Of a DNA stretch of 52,907 bases, positions 40,876 through 49,280 are shown piece after piece (position 1 is the stretch's first letter; each line of letters begins with the position of its first letter). Origin of the DNA: Amycolatopsis rifamycinica. GTDB lineage: Bacteria > Actinomycetota > Actinomycetes > Mycobacteriales > Pseudonocardiaceae. The notes under the pieces were generated by a model that saw only the letters and a program-made list of their open reading frames with translations, was not told where the DNA came from and searched no databases. The stretch lies in contig NZ_JMQI01000065.1 in assembly GCF_000695625.1 (NCBI RefSeq), positions 1 through 52,907 on the forward strand, in the 5' to 3' direction. The position numbers and the translations under genes were made by a program.

Positions 40876-41448
40876 ATGGCCAATGTGGGGGATGGACTGG
40901 ATGAGCCGGTCGCCGCTGCTGTCGAGGGAGATCCCCAGGCAGTGGAGCGGCTGCTGGCGGCTATCCGTCCACTGGTAGTGCGGTATTGCCGCGCTCGGGT
41001 TGGCAGGCAGGAGCGATCCTTCGCTTCGGCGGACGACGTTGCGCAGGAGGTGTGTCTCGCGGTGCTAACGGCATTGCCCTCGTACCGCGATCAGGGCCGC
41101 CCGTTTCTGGCCTTCGTGTACGGGATCGCCCAGCACAAGGTGGCCGACGCGCACCGCGCGGCGGCGCGCAACCGGGCCGAGCCGGTGGCCGAGATCCCCG
41201 ACGAGGTCGAGGTCGGGGTCGGTCCCGAGCAGCGGGCGTTGCAAGGTGAACTGAACGAGCGGATGTCCCAGTTGTTGCAGGTGCTGCCGGACAAGCAGCG
41301 GGAGATCGTGGTGCTGCGCGTGGTCGTCGGCCTGTCGGCGGAGGAGACCGCGGACGCGGTCGGCTCCACCCCCGGTGCCGTCCGCGTCGCCCAGCACCGC
41401 GCCCTCGCGCGGCTGAGAAAGGTCCTGGCCGCGGAGGAGGTGATCTGA
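40876..41448 (+). CDS. sigD: RNA polymerase sigma factor, SigD/ShbA type
   Basis: The 190-residue group 4 sigma factor has region 2 (about 25-95, with ADDVAQEVCLAVL and YGIAQHKVADAHRA) and region 4 (about 125-185, LPDKQREIVVLRVVVGLSAEETADAVG, then GAVRVAQHRALARLR). Location next to rsdA and guaB2 matches mycobacterial sigD and Streptomyces shbA, which drives the principal sigma gene in streptomycetes. I chose ATG 40876; a TTG at 40867 adds three residues. The following anti-sigma gene starts immediately after its stop. Confidence 0.92.
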   Translation: MANVGDGLDEPVAAAVEGDPQAVERLLAAIRPLVVRYCRARVGRQERSFASADDVAQEVCLAVLTALPSYRDQGRPFLAFVYGIAQHKVADAHRAAARNRAEPVAEIPDEVEVGVGPEQRALQGELNERMSQLLQVLPDKQREIVVLRVVVGLSAEETADAVGSTPGAVRVAQHRALARLRKVLAAEEVI

Positions 41449-42387
41449 GTGACAGCTCACGATAAGAGATTCGAGCCGGACGACGTCTTCGGCAGTGGCC
41501 TGACGGCGTCCGAGGCGGAGTTCGCCGCCGACCTGTCGGCGGTGCAAGCCGACGACGCACTGCTCGACGCGCTCGGCGGGTCCGACCCGGCACTGGCCGA
41601 CGGTCTCGGCGACCAGGAGCTCAACGCGTTGCTGGTGGCGTGGCGAAGAGACATCGACAGTGAGCCGCTGGCCGAGCTCGTCGACGTCGACACCGCCGTG
41701 CGCACCGTCAGCACCGCCGCTCTCGCGAAGCGGCACGCTTCGAGCGGACGCCGCCGCAGGCTGCTCGTCCCGGTCGCCGTCGCCGCCGCCGTGCTGGCGA
41801 TCGCGTTCACCGGCACCGGGCTGGCCGCGCGCTCCGCGCAGCCCGGCGACACGCTGTGGGGCCTCGCGAAGGTCCTCTACTCCGACCACACCCGTTCGGT
41901 CGAGGCGGCCGCGGCCGCGAAGCTCGACCTCGAAAAGGCCAACCTCGCCCTCGCCGGCGGCAACCTCGACGCCGCCCGCCAGGCCCTCCAGGACGCCCAG
42001 GCGGCCCTGTCCCAGGTCACCGACGAGGAGAACCGCGACCAGCTGATGGAGCAGCACCGGCAGCTCGCCGCCCAGCTGCAGAACCCGGAAGCGCCGGTCC
42101 AGGGCCCGATCCAGACCTCCGTGCCGGCGGTGGTCCCCGGCGCGCCGTCGTCGCAGGCGGCGCCGGCCGGTTCGGCGACGTCCATCCCCGGCAGCGGCAG
42201 CGGCACCACCAGCCTGCCCGGCAGCGGAACGCCGACCCCGACGCCTCCGCCGCCGCCACCGACCAGCGAGACGCCGACCCCGACGCCCACCCCGCCGACC
42301 TCCACGGTCGCCAGCGGCAACGACCCCGGCACGCCGCGCAGCGAGTCCGCCGGCGGTCAGTCGCAGGGCGTCGGCGAGACGCCGTAG
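41449..42387 (+). CDS. rsdA: Anti-sigma-D factor RsdA
   Basis: The 312-residue protein has a cytosolic N-terminal domain (1-100) that should bind SigD. A basic RRRR stop-transfer and one membrane helix (about 104-127) follow. An extracytoplasmic helical region (about 135-215, Ala/Leu/Asp repeats) leads to a Pro/Thr/Ser-rich tail with TPTPTPP and GSGSG runs. Its GTG start touches the sigD stop. Membrane-anchored anti-sigma factors of this kind release the sigma factor upon regulated proteolysis. Confidence 0.9.
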   Translation: MTAHDKRFEPDDVFGSGLTASEAEFAADLSAVQADDALLDALGGSDPALADGLGDQELNALLVAWRRDIDSEPLAELVDVDTAVRTVSTAALAKRHASSGRRRRLLVPVAVAAAVLAIAFTGTGLAARSAQPGDTLWGLAKVLYSDHTRSVEAAAAAKLDLEKANLALAGGNLDAARQALQDAQAALSQVTDEENRDQLMEQHRQLAAQLQNPEAPVQGPIQTSVPAVVPGAPSSQAAPAGSATSIPGSGSGTTSLPGSGTPTPTPPPPPPTSETPTPTPTPPTSTVASGNDPGTPRSESAGGQSQGVGETP

Positions 42388-42399
42388 CGCGAACGCACG

Positions 42400-42435
42400 A
42401 AAAGGCCCTGGTGAGGAAACTCACCAGGGCCTTTT
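42400..42435. terminator. Perfect bidirectional terminator between rsdA and the DUF5319 gene
   Basis: AAAAGGCCCTGGTGAG (42400-42415) and its exact complement (42420-42435) form a 16-bp stem closed by a GAAA tetraloop. The stem ends in TTTT on both strands, so it serves both convergent genes. Confidence 0.95.
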
Positions 42436-42452
42436 CCGTGGTCGGGGAGCGC

Positions 42453-42839
42453 TCAGTAGGCGCTTTCGTTGGCCGTCACGCCGTCGGCGAAGCCGCGGCA
42501 GTAGTCCCAGCTGACGTAGTCGCCGGGGTTCGGGTCGTAGGCCGGCTCGTGCGGGCGCATCCGCCCGTCGGCCAGCAGCTGCTCGAGGCTGGCCCGCAGC
42601 AGGTGCCAGTCGTGGTAGTGCGGTTCGTCGCACTCACCGCAGTCGACGACGATCCCGCGAACCCCGCGGGGTTCGAGCAGGGCCTGGTAGACGGCCAGAT
42701 CCGAGAGATCGGCCAGCAGCTCGGTGCGTTCGGAGTCGCTGATCGGCTCGTCCAGCCGGTCCTCGGGGTCTCCGAAAGCGCGGGCCGGGTCATCCGGGTC
42801 GTCCGCGAACGGGTCTGGAGGCAGGACATCGTGCGCCAC
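42453..42839 (-). CDS. DUF5319-like small acidic protein
   Basis: The 128-residue acidic protein starts with a Pro/Asp-rich region (DVLPPDPFADDPDDPARAF) and contains a CxxC pair (DCGECDEPHYHDWHLLRASL) that may bind metal. The end is DYCRGFADGVTANESAY. It lies between rsdA and guaB2, the place of a conserved small gene in mycobacteria. The GTG at 42839 was chosen; another GTG three codons upstream is possible. Function is unknown. Confidence 0.82.
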   Translation of the reverse strand: MAHDVLPPDPFADDPDDPARAFGDPEDRLDEPISDSERTELLADLSDLAVYQALLEPRGVRGIVVDCGECDEPHYHDWHLLRASLEQLLADGRMRPHEPAYDPNPGDYVSWDYCRGFADGVTANESAY

Positions 42840-42996
42840 GGCCTGCACGGTACCGGGCGGCCCCGCCGGCTCGCCCACCGCCCGGGGCGGGCGGCGGGCG
42901 GCGGATAAGATGAGGGGAAGGCTCCCCGTCGCCCCTGATTCACCGATCAGCCGCAGCGACACGCTCATCCCGCGCCAGGAAGGCCCTTCACCCGCT

Positions 42997-44508
42997 ATGA
43001 CCAGCGACGGCATCACCGCCCCCGTTCCGGCCAAGTTCGCCATGCTCGGCCTGACCTTCGACGACGTGCTGCTGCTGCCGGCCGAATCGGACGTGGTCCC
43101 CAGCACCGTCGACACGAGCACCCGGCTGACCCGGAACATCACCCTCGGCGTCCCGCTGGTGTCCGCGGCGATGGACACCGTCACCGAGGCGCGGATGGCC
43201 ATCGCCATGGCCCGTCAGGGCGGCATCGGCGTCCTCCAGCGCAACCTGCCGATCGACGAGCAGGCCGCCGCGGTCGAGGTCGTCAAGCGGTCCGAGGCCG
43301 GCATGGTCACCGACCCCGTCACCTGCGCGCCCGACGCGACGCTGGCCGAGGTCGACGCCCTGTGCGCGAAGTTCCGCATCTCCGGCGTGCCGGTGACCGA
43401 CGCGGCCGGGACGCTGGTGGGCATCATCACCAACCGCGACATGCGGTTCGAGGTCGACCACAGCCGCCCGGTGTCCGAGGTCATGACGAAGGCGCCGCTG
43501 GTCACCGCCCAGGTCGGGGTGTCGGCGGACGCCGCGCTCGGCCTGCTGCGCCGGCACAAGATCGAGAAGCTGCCGATCGTCGACGGCGCGGGCAAGCTCC
43601 GCGGCCTGATCACGGTCAAGGACTTCGTGAAGACCGAGCAGTACCCGAAGGCGACGAAGGACCCGGACGGCCGGCTCATCGTCGGCGCCGCGGTCGGCGT
43701 GGGCGTCGACGGGCACAAGCGCGCGATGACGCTCGCCGAAGCCGGCGTCGACGTGCTGATGGTCGACACCGCGCACGGGCACTCCCGCGCGGTCGTCGAC
43801 ACGGTCGCGCTGCTGAAGAAGGAGCTCGGCGACTCGGTCGACATCGTCGGTGGCAACGTCGCGACGCGGGCCGGCGCGCAGGCGCTGGTCGACGCGGGCG
43901 CGGACGGGGTCAAGGTCGGCGTCGGCCCCGGCTCCATCTGCACCACGCGGATCGTCGCGGGCGTCGGCGTCCCCCAGATCTCCGCGATCTACGAGGCCGA
44001 CCAGGCGTGCCGCCCGGCGGGCGTCCCGGTGATCGGTGACGGCGGCATCCAGTACTCGGGCGACATCGCGAAGGCCATCGCGGCCGGCGCGTCCACGGTG
44101 ATGCTGGGCAGCCTGCTGGCCGGCACCGCCGAGTCGCCCGGTGACCTGATCCTGGTCAACGGCAAGCAGTTCAAGGTCTACCGGGGCATGGGGTCGCTGG
44201 GCGCGATGCAGTCCCGCGGCCAGGGCAAGTCCTACTCGAAGGACCGCTACGCCCAGGACGACGTGCTCAACGAAGACAAGCTGGTCCCGGAGGGCATCGA
44301 GGGCCGGATCCCGTTCCGGGGGCCGCTCGCCAACGTCGTCCACCAGCTGGTCGGCGGCCTGCGCGCCGGGATGGGCTACGCGGGCGCCGAGACGATCGCG
44401 CAGCTGCAGGAGGCGCAGCTGGTCCGGATCACCGCGGCCGGGCTCAAGGAAAGCCACCCGCACGACATCACGATGACCGTCGAGGCGCCGAACTACACGA
44501 CCCGCTGA
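42997..44508 (+). CDS. guaB2: Inosine-5'-monophosphate dehydrogenase
   Basis: GuaB2 oxidises IMP to XMP, the rate-limiting step of GMP synthesis. The 503-residue enzyme shows TFDDVLLLP at the N-terminus, a two-CBS Bateman module (about 105-225), the catalytic loop GVGPGSICTTRIV with the Cys nucleophile, and the flap/Arg region YRGMGSLGAM. The ATG at 42997 was chosen; AGGAAGG lies about 13 bases upstream. It runs divergently from the DUF5319 gene. Confidence 0.96.
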   Translation: MTSDGITAPVPAKFAMLGLTFDDVLLLPAESDVVPSTVDTSTRLTRNITLGVPLVSAAMDTVTEARMAIAMARQGGIGVLQRNLPIDEQAAAVEVVKRSEAGMVTDPVTCAPDATLAEVDALCAKFRISGVPVTDAAGTLVGIITNRDMRFEVDHSRPVSEVMTKAPLVTAQVGVSADAALGLLRRHKIEKLPIVDGAGKLRGLITVKDFVKTEQYPKATKDPDGRLIVGAAVGVGVDGHKRAMTLAEAGVDVLMVDTAHGHSRAVVDTVALLKKELGDSVDIVGGNVATRAGAQALVDAGADGVKVGVGPGSICTTRIVAGVGVPQISAIYEADQACRPAGVPVIGDGGIQYSGDIAKAIAAGASTVMLGSLLAGTAESPGDLILVNGKQFKVYRGMGSLGAMQSRGQGKSYSKDRYAQDDVLNEDKLVPEGIEGRIPFRGPLANVVHQLVGGLRAGMGYAGAETIAQLQEAQLVRITAAGLKESHPHDITMTVEAPNYTTR

Positions 44509-44534
44509 GTCCGCCCGTTAGGACATTCCGCCCG

Positions 44535-44577
44535 CCCTCCTCGATCGCGAGACTGGATCTCCGGCGATCGAGGAGGG
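44535..44577 (+). promoter_or_regulatory. Hairpin burying the DUF3574 ribosome-binding site
   Basis: CCCTCCTCGATCGC (44535-44548) is perfectly complementary to GCGATCGAGGAGGG (44564-44577), with a 15-base loop. The right arm contains the AGGAGGG ribosome-binding site 7 bases before the ATG at 44585. It could end guaB2 transcription or repress translation. Confidence 0.7.
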
Positions 44578-44584
44578 AAGCGGG

Positions 44585-45037
44585 ATGACGGTTTCGCGAC
44601 GGATGGTGGTGGCGGTGGCCGCCGCGGCGGCGTTCGGGCTCGGCGGCGGCGTAGCGGCTTCGGCGGCTTCGGGCACCGGGACGACTGACGCGGCGCAGGC
44701 GCAGTCGCCGGGGGAGATCTGGAAGCGCACCGAGCTGTTCTTCGGCACCGGCAAGCCGGACGGCACCGAGGTCACCGACCAGGAGTTCGCGGAGTTCTCC
44801 GACCGCGAGATCAGCCCGGCGTTCCCGGGCGGCTTCACCCGGCTCGACGGCAGCGGCCAGTGGCGCGGCGGCTCCGGCGCGATCGTGCGGGAGCACACGC
44901 ACGTGATCGTGCTGCTCCACCCGTTCGGCGACCGGGACGCCGAGCGGGAAATCGAAGAGCTCCGCGCCGACTACAAGAAGCAGTTCCAGCAGGAGTCGGT
45001 ACTGCGTTCGGATTCCGTGGAGCAGGTCTCGTTCTGA
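44585..45037 (+). CDS. Secreted DUF3574-like protein
   Basis: The 150-residue protein has a signal peptide (MTVSRRMVVAVAAAAAFGLG..., cleavage near ASAASG). A roughly 110-residue domain follows with ELFFGTGKPDG, VTDQEFAEFSDREI, PGGFTRLDGSGQW and IEELRADYKKQF, the pattern of the DUF3574 family. Members are exported and often small and monomeric; function is unknown. It follows guaB2 by 76 bp with a hairpin at its ribosome-binding site. Confidence 0.85.
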   Translation: MTVSRRMVVAVAAAAAFGLGGGVAASAASGTGTTDAAQAQSPGEIWKRTELFFGTGKPDGTEVTDQEFAEFSDREISPAFPGGFTRLDGSGQWRGGSGAIVREHTHVIVLLHPFGDRDAEREIEELRADYKKQFQQESVLRSDSVEQVSF

Positions 45038-45111
45038 GTTCCCGTGACCTAGCGTGCTTACGGTGATCGGCCTATCGCCTTGCGTGGCCTTCGTGGTGTG
45101 CACTAGGACAC

Positions 45112-45624
45112 ATGACGGTCCTGCGCAGGGTGTTCTTCACGGCCGTCGCTCTGGTGTCCCTGTTCCTCGGTGGGGTGGTGTGCCTGATGTGCCAGGTGCT
45201 GGCCGGCCGGGACGCGCCGGCGTTCCGCGTCGAAGGGCACGTGGTGTCCCACGAGCGGGGCGCGCTCCCGGTCGGCGGTGATGAGGACGCGGAGAGCCAC
45301 ACCATCGAGGTGGACACCGCGAGCGGGCGGCACTACCGCGTCACCGCGGTCGGCCCCGGCCTGGACCTCCCGCCCGGTCAGCCGGTGACACTCGACGTCT
45401 CCACGGCCGACGACAGCATCGCCTACCTGCGCGCGGGTGGCAGCGTGGTCGACCTGCGCCCAGGCGTGGTCCGGCCCGTCCTGCTGATCGCCGCGGCCCT
45501 GCTGGCCCTGGGCGCGGTGTACTTCGGCGCGGTCCGGCTCAACGTCTACCCGCCGGTGGCGACCTGGCTGGCCCTCGCGCTGGGGGCGTTGCTGGCGCCG
45601 GTCGCCGTCTTCGTGCGGGTGTAG
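45112..45624 (+). CDS. Small membrane protein of unknown function
   Basis: The 170-residue protein has one N-terminal helix (about 8-30), an extracytoplasmic domain of about 80 residues with a short beta pattern (FRVEGHVVSHERG, HYRVTAVGPG) and two C-terminal helices (about 121-142 and 148-168). It carries CLMC near the first helix. I recognise no family. The gene is followed by a decayed reading frame and then guaB3. Confidence 0.75.
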   Translation: MTVLRRVFFTAVALVSLFLGGVVCLMCQVLAGRDAPAFRVEGHVVSHERGALPVGGDEDAESHTIEVDTASGRHYRVTAVGPGLDLPPGQPVTLDVSTADDSIAYLRAGGSVVDLRPGVVRPVLLIAAALLALGAVYFGAVRLNVYPPVATWLALALGALLAPVAVFVRV

Positions 45625-45626
45625 GC

Positions 45627-45861
45627 GTGCGGCGCGGCCGGCTGCCCGCCATGGCCCTCCTGGGGCCGCCGCCGGGGCCATCCTGGGCTTCGGGACCTAC
45701 GCGAGCTTCGTGGCCGGCCTGCTGGTCTTCGCGGTGATCGAGGTCGCCGCGCGCGACGGCGCGCCCGGGCCGCGTTGGGCGCGACGGCCGGGTTCCTGGC
45801 TGGTGCGCTGCCCGTGCTGCCTCTGTTCCAACCCCCGTGCGCAGGTCACCCACGCGGCCTA
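45627..45861 (+). pseudogene. Probable decayed small membrane protein
   Basis: A GTG at 45627 opens a frame that soon stops, while other frames of the same stretch encode membrane-like segments. One reads AILGFGTYASFVAGLLVFAV (about 45670-45740) and another GATAGFLAGALPVLPLF (about 45778-45830). This is best explained by frameshifts in a former two-helix membrane protein; the original start and end are unclear. Confidence 0.35.
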
Positions 45862-45907
45862 GCGACAATGGGGCACGGCAGATTGTCGTCGTCGGAGGAG
45901 GCTTCAC

Positions 45908-47041
45908 GTGCGGGACCTGGTCGAGATCGGGATGGGCCGCACCGCGCGGCGGGCGTATGACCTCGACGACGTCGAGATCGTGCCGTCGCGGCGGACCCGG
46001 TCGTCCTCGGTGGTGTCCACCGCATGGCAGATCGACGCCTACCGCTTCGACCTGCCGCTCGTCACGCACCCGACCGACGCGATCGTCTCGCCCGGCACCG
46101 CGGTCGCCGTCGGCGAGCTCGGTGGCCTGGGCGTGCTCAACGCCGAAGGCCTCTGGGCGCGGCACGCGAACGTCGAGGACGCCATCTTCCAGCTCGTCCG
46201 CGCGGCCGAGGACCTCGAAGACCCGACCGCGGTCGGCCGGGTGCTGCAGGAGCTGCACGCCGCGCCGATCCGGCTCGACCTGCTGACCGAGGCGATCAAG
46301 ACCGTCCGCGAATCCGGCGTCACGGTGGCCGCGCGCGTCAGCCCGCAGCACGCCGCCGAGCTGACCCCCGACCTGATCGCGGCCGGCGTCGAGATCCTCG
46401 TCGTCCAGGGCACGATCATCTCCGCCGAGCACGTCCAGCGCGACGCCGAGCCGCTGAACCTCAAGGAGTTCATCGGCCGCCTCGACGTCCCGGTCATCGC
46501 CGGCGGCGTCAGCGACTACCGCACGGCGATGCACCTCATGCGCACCGGCGCGGCCGGGGTCATCGTCGGCCACGGCTACACGCCGGGCGTGACGAGCACC
46601 GACCGCGTGCTCGGCATCGGCGTCCCGATGGCCACCGCGATCATCGACGCCGCGGCCGCCCGCCGCGACTACCTCGACGAGACCGGCGGCCGGTACGTGC
46701 ACGTGCTCGCCGACGGCGGCATGACGGTCTCGGGCGACATCGCCAAGGCCATCGCGTGCGGCGCGGACGCCGTCATGCTGGGCTCGCCGCTGGCCGCCGC
46801 CTCGGACGCGCCCGGTCAGGGCCTGTACTGGACGGCGGCCGCGGCGCACCCGTCCCTGCCGCGCTCACGCGTGGCGGCGGGCCCCGACTACGCCGTGGAC
46901 CTCAAGACCCTGCTGTTCGGGCCGTCCTCCGACGCGGAAGGCGTGGTGAACCTGTTCGGGGCGCTCCGCCGCGCGATGGCGAAGACGGGTTACTCGGACC
47001 TCAAGGAGTTCCAGCGGGTGGGCCTCACCGTCCGTCGGTGA
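45908..47041 (+). CDS. guaB3: GuaB3-family IMP dehydrogenase-related protein
   Basis: The 377-residue TIM-barrel protein belongs to the IMPDH/GMPR superfamily. It starts VEIGMGRTARRAYDLDDVEIVPS, lacks CBS domains, and shows VIAGGVSDYRTAMHLM and YVHVLADGGMTVSGDIAKAI. The loop where IMPDH has the catalytic Cys reads VGHGYTPGVTSTDRVLG and has no Cys, as typical for GuaB3 proteins, so it is unlikely to be a classical IMPDH. It lies one block downstream of guaB2 as in mycobacteria and Streptomyces. Its end overlaps the convergent DUF397 gene by 17 bp. Confidence 0.92.
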   Translation: MRDLVEIGMGRTARRAYDLDDVEIVPSRRTRSSSVVSTAWQIDAYRFDLPLVTHPTDAIVSPGTAVAVGELGGLGVLNAEGLWARHANVEDAIFQLVRAAEDLEDPTAVGRVLQELHAAPIRLDLLTEAIKTVRESGVTVAARVSPQHAAELTPDLIAAGVEILVVQGTIISAEHVQRDAEPLNLKEFIGRLDVPVIAGGVSDYRTAMHLMRTGAAGVIVGHGYTPGVTSTDRVLGIGVPMATAIIDAAAARRDYLDETGGRYVHVLADGGMTVSGDIAKAIACGADAVMLGSPLAAASDAPGQGLYWTAAAAHPSLPRSRVAAGPDYAVDLKTLLFGPSSDAEGVVNLFGALRRAMAKTGYSDLKEFQRVGLTVRR

Positions 47042-47219
47042 GGTGGTCGAGGAAGGCGCCGAAGGCGGCCGTGGAGTAGACGAGGACCGGCCGGGGCACC
47101 GCCTGTTTGGTGTCCCGGACCCCGACCACGCCGGGGCCCGTGCCGATCTCGACGCAGGCGTTCTCTTCGAAGTGGCTGTGGCTCGACTTGCGCCAACCGG
47201 TGAGCGTTCGTGGGCTCAT
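47025..47219 (-). CDS. DUF397 domain protein
   Basis: The 64-residue protein shows the DUF397 signature TGWRKSSHSHFEENACVEIG followed by VVGVRDTKQ and FGAFLDHL. Such proteins usually accompany an XRE-type Scr1-like regulator, but none is adjacent, so this is a solitary copy. The ATG at 47219 has GGGAG upstream; an ATG at 47237 would add six residues. Confidence 0.88.
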   Translation of the reverse strand: MSPRTLTGWRKSSHSHFEENACVEIGTGPGVVGVRDTKQAVPRPVLVYSTAAFGAFLDHLTDGR

Positions 47220-47338
47220 GGTGGTGTCTCCCGCCATTGTGTCCCGATCGGCGGTGATTCGCCGACGTGAACATCGAGCACCGTAAAGATTACCCACTGT
47301 TGTCGTCGGACAAGCATAACCGGCGAGTAACTTACCTC

Positions 47339-47367
47339 TGGTCAGAACGCGAACCCGGAGTTACGCT
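47339..47367 (+). promoter_or_regulatory. Candidate promoter of the choD-like gene
   Basis: TGGTCA (47339-47344) and TACGCT (47362-47367) are 17 bp apart. The transcript would begin at about the GTG at 47374. AGTAACT and AGTTACG nearby form a loose inverted repeat that might be an operator. Confidence 0.35.
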
Positions 47368-47373
47368 CCAGGT

Positions 47374-49086
47374 GTGACTGCCAGTAACACCACCACCAGC
47401 GCGGGTGGCCCCGACTACGACGTCGTCGTGGTGGGGTCGGGGTTCGGCGGCAGCGTTGCGGCGCTGCGGCTCACCGAGAAGGGCTACCGGGTAGCCGTCG
47501 TCGAGGCGGGCCGCCGGTTCGCCGACGACGAGTTCGCGAAGACGTCGTGGGACCTCAAGCGCTACCTGTGGGCGCCACAGGTTGGCTGCTACGGCATCCA
47601 GCGCATCCACATGCTCAACGACGTCATGGTGCTGGCGGGCGCCGGTGTCGGCGGCGGCTCGCTCGTCTACGCGAACACGCTGTACCGGCCGCTCAAGCCG
47701 TTCTACCGCGACCGGCAGTGGGCGCACATCACCGACTGGGAGGCCGAGCTCGCCCCGCACTACGACCAGGCGAGCCGCATGCTCGGCGTCGTCACGAACC
47801 CGACGATGACGCCGTCGGACGTCGTGATGCGCCAGGTCGCCCACGACATGGGCGTCGCCGACTCGTTCCACCCGACGCCCGTCGGCGTCTACTTCGGCAA
47901 GCCGGGGGAGCGCGCCGCCGATCCGTACTTCGGCGGTGCCGGCCCGGTGCGCACCGGCTGCACCGAGTGCGGCTCGTGCATGACGGGCTGCCGCGTCGGG
48001 GCGAAGAACACGCTGGTCAAGAACTACCTCTACCTGGCCGAGCAGGACGGCGCGCAGGTCATCCCGCTGACCACGGTGACCTCGGTCAAGCCCGTCGACG
48101 GCGGCTACGAGATCGGCCTGAAGAAGACCGGGACGACGTCGAAGAGGTTCCGGACCACGATCACCGCCGAGAAGGTCGTCTTCGCCGCCGGGACCTGGGG
48201 CACCCAGAACCTGCTGCACAAGATGAAGGACACCGGCACGCTGCCGAAGCTGTCCCGCCGGCTCGGCGAGCTGACCAGGACGAACTCCGAGGCGATCATC
48301 GGCGCGGCCCGTACCGAGGTCGACGAGAGCCGCAACTTCAGCCGCGGTGTCGCGATCACGTCGTCCATCCACCCCGACGAGAACACCCACATCGAGCCGG
48401 TCCGCTACGGCAAGGGCAGCAACGCGATGAGCCTGCTGCAGACGATCGCGACGGACGGCGCCTCGCCGGTACCGCGCTGGCAGCAGCTGCTGCGGTTCCT
48501 GCTGAAGCACCCGCTGCAGTCGGCGCGGATGCTCAACGGCTACCGCTGGAGCGAGCGCACGGTGATCCTGCTGGTGATGCAGAGCCTGGACAACTCGATC
48601 ACGACCTACACCCGCCGAGGTCTGTTCGGGCGGCGCAGGTACACGTCCAAGCAGGGCCACGGCGAGCCGAACCCGAGCTTCATCCCGGCGGGCCACGAGG
48701 CCAACGAGCGCACGGCCGAGCACATCGGCGGCATCGCGGGCGGCACGTGGGGCGAGATCTTCGACATCCCGCTGACGGCCCACTTCATCGGCGGCGTCCC
48801 GATCGGCGCCACGGCGGAGGAGGGCGTGATCGACCCGTACCACCGCGTGTTCGGCTACCCGGGCCTGTCGGTGGTGGACGGCGCGGCGATCACGGCGAAC
48901 CTGGGCGTGAACCCGTCCCTGACGATCACGGCCCAGGCCGAGCGCGCGTTCTCGTTCTGGCCGAACAAGGGCGAGGAGGACCAGCGCCCGGCGCAGGACC
49001 GGCCGTACGTGCGGCTGGAGCCGGTCGCGCCGAAGAACCCGGCGGTTCCCGCGGACGCCCCGGCGGCGCTGCGGCGGTCGTCTTAG
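47374..49086 (+). CDS. choD: GMC-family FAD oxidoreductase, ChoD-like
   Basis: The 570-residue flavoprotein has the N-terminal FAD-binding VVVGSGFGGSVAALRL (about 18-33) and the GMC motifs GAGVGGGSLVYANTL and GVNPSLTITAQAERA near the C-terminus. It matches the gene called choD (cholesterol oxidase) in mycobacteria, which also follows guaB3. It contains a four-Cys motif C-x2-C-x2-C-x3-C (Cys196, 199, 202, 206) that resembles a ferredoxin cluster site. This argues that it may not be a simple oxidase. The last 30 codons are duplicated downstream. Confidence 0.88.
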   Translation: MTASNTTTSAGGPDYDVVVVGSGFGGSVAALRLTEKGYRVAVVEAGRRFADDEFAKTSWDLKRYLWAPQVGCYGIQRIHMLNDVMVLAGAGVGGGSLVYANTLYRPLKPFYRDRQWAHITDWEAELAPHYDQASRMLGVVTNPTMTPSDVVMRQVAHDMGVADSFHPTPVGVYFGKPGERAADPYFGGAGPVRTGCTECGSCMTGCRVGAKNTLVKNYLYLAEQDGAQVIPLTTVTSVKPVDGGYEIGLKKTGTTSKRFRTTITAEKVVFAAGTWGTQNLLHKMKDTGTLPKLSRRLGELTRTNSEAIIGAARTEVDESRNFSRGVAITSSIHPDENTHIEPVRYGKGSNAMSLLQTIATDGASPVPRWQQLLRFLLKHPLQSARMLNGYRWSERTVILLVMQSLDNSITTYTRRGLFGRRRYTSKQGHGEPNPSFIPAGHEANERTAEHIGGIAGGTWGEIFDIPLTAHFIGGVPIGATAEEGVIDPYHRVFGYPGLSVVDGAAITANLGVNPSLTITAQAERAFSFWPNKGEEDQRPAQDRPYVRLEPVAPKNPAVPADAPAALRRSS

Positions 49087-49266
49087 GTTCTCGGCCGTCA
49101 CGGGGCCGGAGTCGTGCGGGTGGTTCGGAGAGGGTCGCCTCGAGCGGCGCCGGCTCCTTGCCGATCCGGCCGGCGAGTTGCAGGACCGGCCGTACGTGCG
49201 GCTGGAGCCGGTCGCGCCGAAGAACCCGGCGGTCCCCGCGGACGCCCCGGCGGCGCTGCGGCGGTC
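48993..49266 (+). repeat. 87-bp direct duplication of the choD 3' end
   Basis: Bases 48993-49079, coding for the last residues of the choD product, recur at 49180-49266 with a single mismatch (T to C in GGTTCCC). The second copy lies outside the gene and ends in TAA. The roughly 100-bp spacer contains a weaker echo (GGCCGTCACGG) of the sequence after copy two, so a longer, older duplication is possible. The repeat period is 187 bp. Confidence 0.93.
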
Positions 49267-49280
49267 CTAAGATCGAGGCC

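Noticed and set aside
45908..47041. Second classical IMP dehydrogenase
   Set aside because: The catalytic-Cys loop has no Cys and the CBS module is absent, which fits GuaB3 rather than GuaB.
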